NCBI RefSeq assembly: GCF_030272615.1
Contig: NC_081415.1
Location: forward strand, 231,517,303-231,581,302
DNA length: 64,000 nucleotides
Reading direction: 5' to 3'
DNA from: Cryptomeria japonica
Taxonomy: Eukaryota; Streptophyta; Pinopsida; Cupressales; Cupressaceae
Positions 59,361-64,000 of this stretch are shown piece by piece. The notes beneath the pieces are model-generated. The model did no database searches, was not told where the DNA came from, and worked only from the letters and a program-made list of their open reading frames with translations. Within the stretch, counting starts at the first letter, position 1. Each line of letters begins with the position of its first letter. The position numbers were made by a program, and so were the translations under genes.

Positions 59361-61064
59361 ATTTCTATTATTATCATCTTATGTTTACTTAGTTAATCAC
59401 ACAAATTGTTGTTATATTTTTTAAGAATTTTGTTAGCTTAAATTGGCAGATTTAATTTATTTTGGTCAAAATTTGGAACATTTTTAATTAAGATTATGTT
59501 TTTTTTAAAGGGTAAAAAAATTAATTAATATAAAAAGTTTTTAAACGATAAGATTTCAAATTGGATGGATACTTATATATGCTTATTGACTCAAGTGAAA
59601 TTCTCGATACAACCACTTTTGATTAGTTACTTGATTCATTATATAGTTTGTTATGTTCTATTATGATAATGTGTCACTATACAACCACTTTTGATTAACA
59701 ACATAAAGGCGACAATTTGTCACTATTGTGGTATGGGTAAATCCTTTTTAATTCCAAACCCCTATTTCTAGTTTGCATGTTTATAAGTTCTTTGTTTATG
59801 CATATTCATTGGAGTGCTTAAAGTGATATTTACAATTATAAATAGTAAAAACTACCTCAATATTATAGAATAATAATTTCTCTATAAAGCATGTTTGAGC
59901 AATAGCAACTACAATCATACATTATCCTTGTTGCATATATGTATGTATGGCTTAAAAATGCCTTTTAATTGTATTGAGGAATTATAAAATTAAATTGGAT
60001 TGCCCTTTAGTATTGGATGGGGTTCAAAGCTTCCATCTAACTCCTAGATGCACACATAGGCTTTAAAGTTGTCAAAGTTGAAATACAAGTCATTTACATG
60101 GAAATACCTTGTTTTAAGTGTTACAACTAACCTCATAACATGCAAGAAGCTAAAGAAGAGATCCTTGGTGATGGGTTCCACAATAGATAGGTTGACCTTG
60201 GGACCCAACTATAGCTATATAGCATATGCATTCTTATAAGGTTGGTCCTTGCCTCTAAACAAACCATGTAGCTAGTGCAAGGTGTTCAAATGATCATGGG
60301 AATATGCCTTTTACTTGCATTATTGGCAAATGCCTCATAGATATTTTTGTTTGCAATGTTTAACTCCATTTGTTTGTCATAGTATATAGATGTTGGTCAT
60401 ACTTAAGTAATATCAAAGGAACATGGACAATATTTATTATTATCACAATCTATATTGTGTATAATTAATGAAACAAAAGAAGCTGAACAAATGATTAAGA
60501 AAATACTGATTTATAAAAATCAATTAAAATATAATTATTTTAATAAATATGTATTAGTTTTACAAATACTATAATTATCCATTTGTTAGATGAAAACGGA
60601 AATAATATATGATTATTATAATTTTAAAATATTAATAAATAAGTTATGAAATATATTTAATAGTTTATTATAAGTGTAAGTGTTATTAAGAAAGAGTTGG
60701 CATTGGCATGAGGTGATGGTTAAGTTGTGGTATTTTTTATTAAGGTTCAAATAGGTTTTGAAGGGGCTTGAAACTCTTTTTACATTAAGCTTCTTAAAAG
60801 ATAAAAACCAGTAACTCGGTAGCAAACCATCAACAAAAGATTAGACAAAAAACACAGAACAATCTAGTTCAAATTTTTAAGAGCCTCGATAGTTTCAGCA
60901 TCTAATTGAGACATATTGAAGGCAAATTTCTTCAAGTCCTGGATGTCTTGGGAGGATTGTTTCGTGGCTCTCTTCGAATTGGCTTTAGTATGCTTGCATG
61001 AGCCTTTTTCCTCCTCCTACCCTTTCATCTTATCCAATGCTTCAACATCCACCACAATCCCTTT
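59361..61064. other. AT-rich non-coding sequence
   Basis: No gene is recognised. Repeated CAACCACTTTTGATTA occurs at about 59610 and 59681. The DNA is very AT-rich at 60460-60660. Confidence 0.5.
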
Positions 61065-62427
61065 TTACTGAGATTTTTCCAATTTCTCTATCAGGGTATT
61101 TAGACTATCGACATAATTCTTGACCACTCTATGACTAAAGGTTACAAGAGAGATGAGATTGTCATTTATGTTTTTAAACTTATTCTCCAAATATTGAATT
61201 CTCCTTTCATAATCATTTTTCAGAACTTCCACATTTTTCACTGTCTTTTGTAGAGTCAACAATAGATTTCCTTTCATCCTCACTCCACAACCCCTCATTG
61301 CTTTTGTCCTTTTTGTTGTTGACTGAATGGAGCTTGAGGTTGATGTCCTTAATTTCATGAAAGATCCACTTGTTCATTCTGAAGTTGTCAACTACAACAT
61401 TACGGGCTATACCCAACAGATCATTAGGGTTCTCCTGATCAAGATTGAGGAGAGAAGTGGTGTTGAGATCCCTAGGGAAGCAAGTTCTCCCTTCCATGTT
61501 GGTAGAAGGCATAGACTCTTCAGAAAGGTTGTGAATGGAAGGATCAATCACAGATCTATTCTAAGAAATAGGGGACTTATTCTTAACAGGTTTAGATGAA
61601 TTAGACCCCTTCTTTTTGGCCACAAACATCGGCTCATAATTATCTTCCTCCATTTTCCAATCATCCTCTTCAGTGAAGCGACTACTAGAGTCCTCTTCCT
61701 CAGAGGCCATCTCCTCATTAGATGGAACATGTGAGTGTTTGAAGGGAGAAGGGAGGGATTGGCAATGTTCATAAATTAAAAGCAGCAAACCCTCATGGAG
61801 AGTCGAGTTTTTCTTAGGATCTTTTATGTGATCCTTGATACTAGCATTAACAGAGGAAAGCAAATAGAATGGAAGAGAGATTTTCACTTTATGCCTAAAA
61901 TGGATTAAACACAAAGTGATGACCAAAAGTCCTAGTGTACCTACCATCCACGGAAAAACATCACATGAGTACCTTAAGCATAGCTCGCCACGACTTGATT
62001 TTGTCAATTTCATAACCAATCTTCGACGCTTTAACCAGGTTTTTCCTCTCCTTCTCCTCCTTGGGGAATTTCTTGATAGCCGCCTCTAAGAATTTATTGT
62101 CCCTAGACACCTTGGCCCTTTAGTAGACACCCCAGTGACTTGAGCAATGAATTGCTCGTCAATGTCAAAAGTTCACCCAAAGGGAGAAATCCTCCCATCT
62201 TTCCAACCTTTAGCAAATCTGGCTATAATTTTTGAGTCAAAATCATGGAGCCTCTCAAGGTAGGGGGTAACACCTCCCCACTTTAAATTCTCCATATTGT
62301 TGCATTGTTTTTTTAACTCCTCACAGTTTATGGGTTCAATCCTCTTTCTTTCTCCACCCATCTTCAAACGGTCACTAAAATTCATAGTCCACGCCACGTG
62401 AACCAAAACTAGGGCAAGCACAAGCAA
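61065..62427 (-). pseudogene. decayed ORF of unknown family, probably transposon-associated
   Basis: Three minus-strand frames follow each other: 62427-62173, 62019-61561 and 61551-61065. The first ends with DSKIIARFAKGWKDGRISPFG. The second includes RHKVKISLPFYLLSSVNASI and LHEGLLLLIYEHCQS, then an acidic stretch and KKKGSN. The third is helical and probably coiled-coil (NDYERRIQYLENKFKNIND). Layout, globular N-terminal part, acidic/basic linker and coiled coil resemble the ORFs at 2459 and 32018, but I see no firm sequence match. Frame changes near 62020 and 61555 make it a pseudogene. Confidence 0.45.
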
Positions 62428-62543
62428 TGCAACGAACCCCCAGAAAGCATGAGAAGGGCAATGGAATTAAATTTTGGAAAATCATCTTGCAATCACGCAA
62501 CTCCACGCAATAATGGAAATTAATATCAAAACTAACAACCACA

Positions 62544-62935
62544 TCATTGAAAAATGGGGAATTGGACACTCTCTACATGAGTTCTATCATATCTCATCAA
62601 GGAATTAGCATCCTTTGGCACATGATCTCCGAACTGCCAAATCACCAACTTATTCACATGAACTCCCTCATTAGCAAATAAATTCGTCACTCTGTTAGTC
62701 TCGCTGAAGGCATGAGATATGTATACCTTTTCAAAATATTTTAAAATGTTTAATGATTTATTAACCCAATTTTCAATTGTCCAAGAAGGTTTTTGAATGC
62801 CCTGAAGGCATTGTATAATGTTATTCAAGTCTCCTTCTAACCACACCATCTTGCAATTGAGAAGTTTGGCAATGCTTAAACCATGGTAGGCAACAACATC
62901 TTCAACAAGGTGGTTTGTCTGTCATAAGTTGTGGT
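62544..62935 (-). pseudogene. RNase H-like domain relic (retroelement)
   Basis: Minus-strand pieces: AYHGLSIAKLLNC, then KMVWLEGDLNNIIQCLQG, then the KVYISHAFSETNRVTNLFANEGV block (62700-62650). This follows the RVT_3/RNase H pattern (A..GL..A, V.GDS..I, H..RE.N.VAD.LAN). The conserved Asp of VAD is Asn here, and a frame break precedes 62849. It is probably the end of a LINE or similar element. Confidence 0.6.
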
Positions 62936-63254
62936 GTTGTTGTTGTTGTCATCAAGGTTCAAATTTTATTGGGGTGCTATTGTTGAATGTTTAAATGGGA
63001 ATGAGGTCCCCCATTTGTGACCTCACTAGTTCATAGCTTTGGTTCAAAGTATTTACCCTTCCCCCCTTCCCTGCCCCCCCCTTTCTTTTGTAAGTGCTAT
63101 TAAGAAAGGTGGTGGTGGGTTTTGTATTTTGGTAAAGATTAATGTTAAATATAAAATATAGAAAAAAAATATAAGATATTAGGAAGTTTCAATTTGTCAG
63201 GACTAATCATTATGTATATAATGTAAACTCCATAGAACATCTAAAATAAAATAA
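62936..63254. other. no gene recognised
   Basis: Short GTTGTTGTTGTT run near 62936 and a C-rich run near 63060. Otherwise unremarkable. Confidence 0.5.
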
Positions 63255-63404
63255 TATATCAAATGATATTTTATTAAATTTATAAGGTAATGATATTAAA
63301 AAACATTCCATATAATATATCATAATATCAGTAATTGATATTTTATTAGATTTAGAAGGTAATGATAATAAAAAACATTCCATATAATATATCATAATAT
63401 CACT
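63255..63404. repeat. two tandem copies of a ~75-bp AT-rich unit
   Basis: Both contain AAAAAACATTCCATATAATA followed by TATCATAATATCA, and TGATATTTTATTA upstream, at 63255-63330 and 63331-63404. Confidence 0.85.
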
Positions 63405-64000
63405 TACTAATATTATATATTATAATATAATAATTATTAAAATAAATTAAAAATTAAACATATAATCTATTAGTAAAATGAATTAAATATATAATGTAAA
63501 TGTAATTTCAAAACTTGCATTGATATTTCATTTTTTTTATCAATAATTTTTGTATTGTATTACTTGGAAATAAAATAGTACAAATATGCAAGTATAGGTG
63601 GTATAGTAAAACCACTAGAGTTCTGCCATCGCAAAAAATAACCCCAAAACCACCATTCCCAACAAAAAACAAAACCCTATTACATGCAGAAACCCCACAA
63701 TTCCAATTCGGCCTACCAAAATTGTTAGCAGACATCCCCTCGTACATACAAAGTTGGGGGAAAAAAGGACATGGAACAAAAAGATACAAACAGACAACAC
63801 CAAACACCACTGACCATAGCAGGATTAACCCAGAAGTGGCCTGTACTTCGAGTCATCATAGAATTCTGAGAGTCGCTTTATTTCTTGGGTAGTCTTGGGT
63901 CTCGGCCGCAACTCTCAACCCACCTCTACTCGTGCCACTTCATGAAGGACCCTTAAAACCTCATCAAACTGCATCAACCTTATGAATATTTTGAAGGTCT
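63405..64000. other. no gene recognised
   Basis: AT-rich at first, more balanced after 63600. Minus-strand frames at 63508-63810 have no family features. Confidence 0.5.

Overview
This window looks like nuclear DNA of a seed plant with a very large, repeat-packed genome, most likely a gymnosperm (conifer-like). Nested LTR retrotransposons and hAT elements make up most of it, there is no bacterial-style gene packing, and the only clear host gene is split by multi-kilobase introns. The species is an inference. All alignments were made by eye.

Host gene: two short plus-strand exons, 19021-19080 and 23583-23651, encode the C-terminus of an organelle-type YchF (Obg-family) ATPase. Splice sites are consensus, the phase matches and there are no stops. 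The intron between them (4.5 kb) holds hAT, Ty3 and Copia debris. No upstream YchF exon was found in 1-19020, so the preceding intron may include much of the left third of the window.

Left third (1-15.5 kb): the right end of a single-ORF mobile element (copy 1, 1-6695); then an unclassified segment split by a complete minus-strand Copia element (8150-14343, duplication ATCAT). 

Centre (25.9-44.6 kb): a nest at least four levels deep. A Ty3/Gypsy element with gag and protease but no recognisable polymerase (about 25885-44621) carries, exactly between gag and protease, a second copy of the single-ORF element (27995-41858, duplication CGACG). That copy carries a hAT element inside its ORF (34110-39203, duplication ACATGAAC), which carries a small hAT (34584-35544, duplication GTTTAAAG). 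The leader of copy 2 also holds a probable solo LTR.

Right third (44.6-64 kb): two further decayed hAT transposases, one split by a 1.6-kb solo LTR (48480-50094, duplication TGAGA); a 541-bp miniature hAT with 17-bp perfect ends (51890-52430); a probable solo LTR; a Ty3 integrase relic; an unidentified minus-strand ORF; an RNase H relic; and long AT-rich stretches.

Most unusual item: the single-ORF element family. Copy 2 begins TGTTG and ends CAACA, has a 5-bp target duplication and restores the interrupted Ty3 reading frame when removed in silico. I find no LTRs and no reverse transcriptase, integrase or transposase in it. It encodes one protein of about 1,050-1,200 residues (a decayed single reading frame in both copies), preceded by a repeat-rich leader with splice signals and followed by a conserved promoter-like tail. 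Two copies plus one tail fragment (21120-21365) lie in the window.
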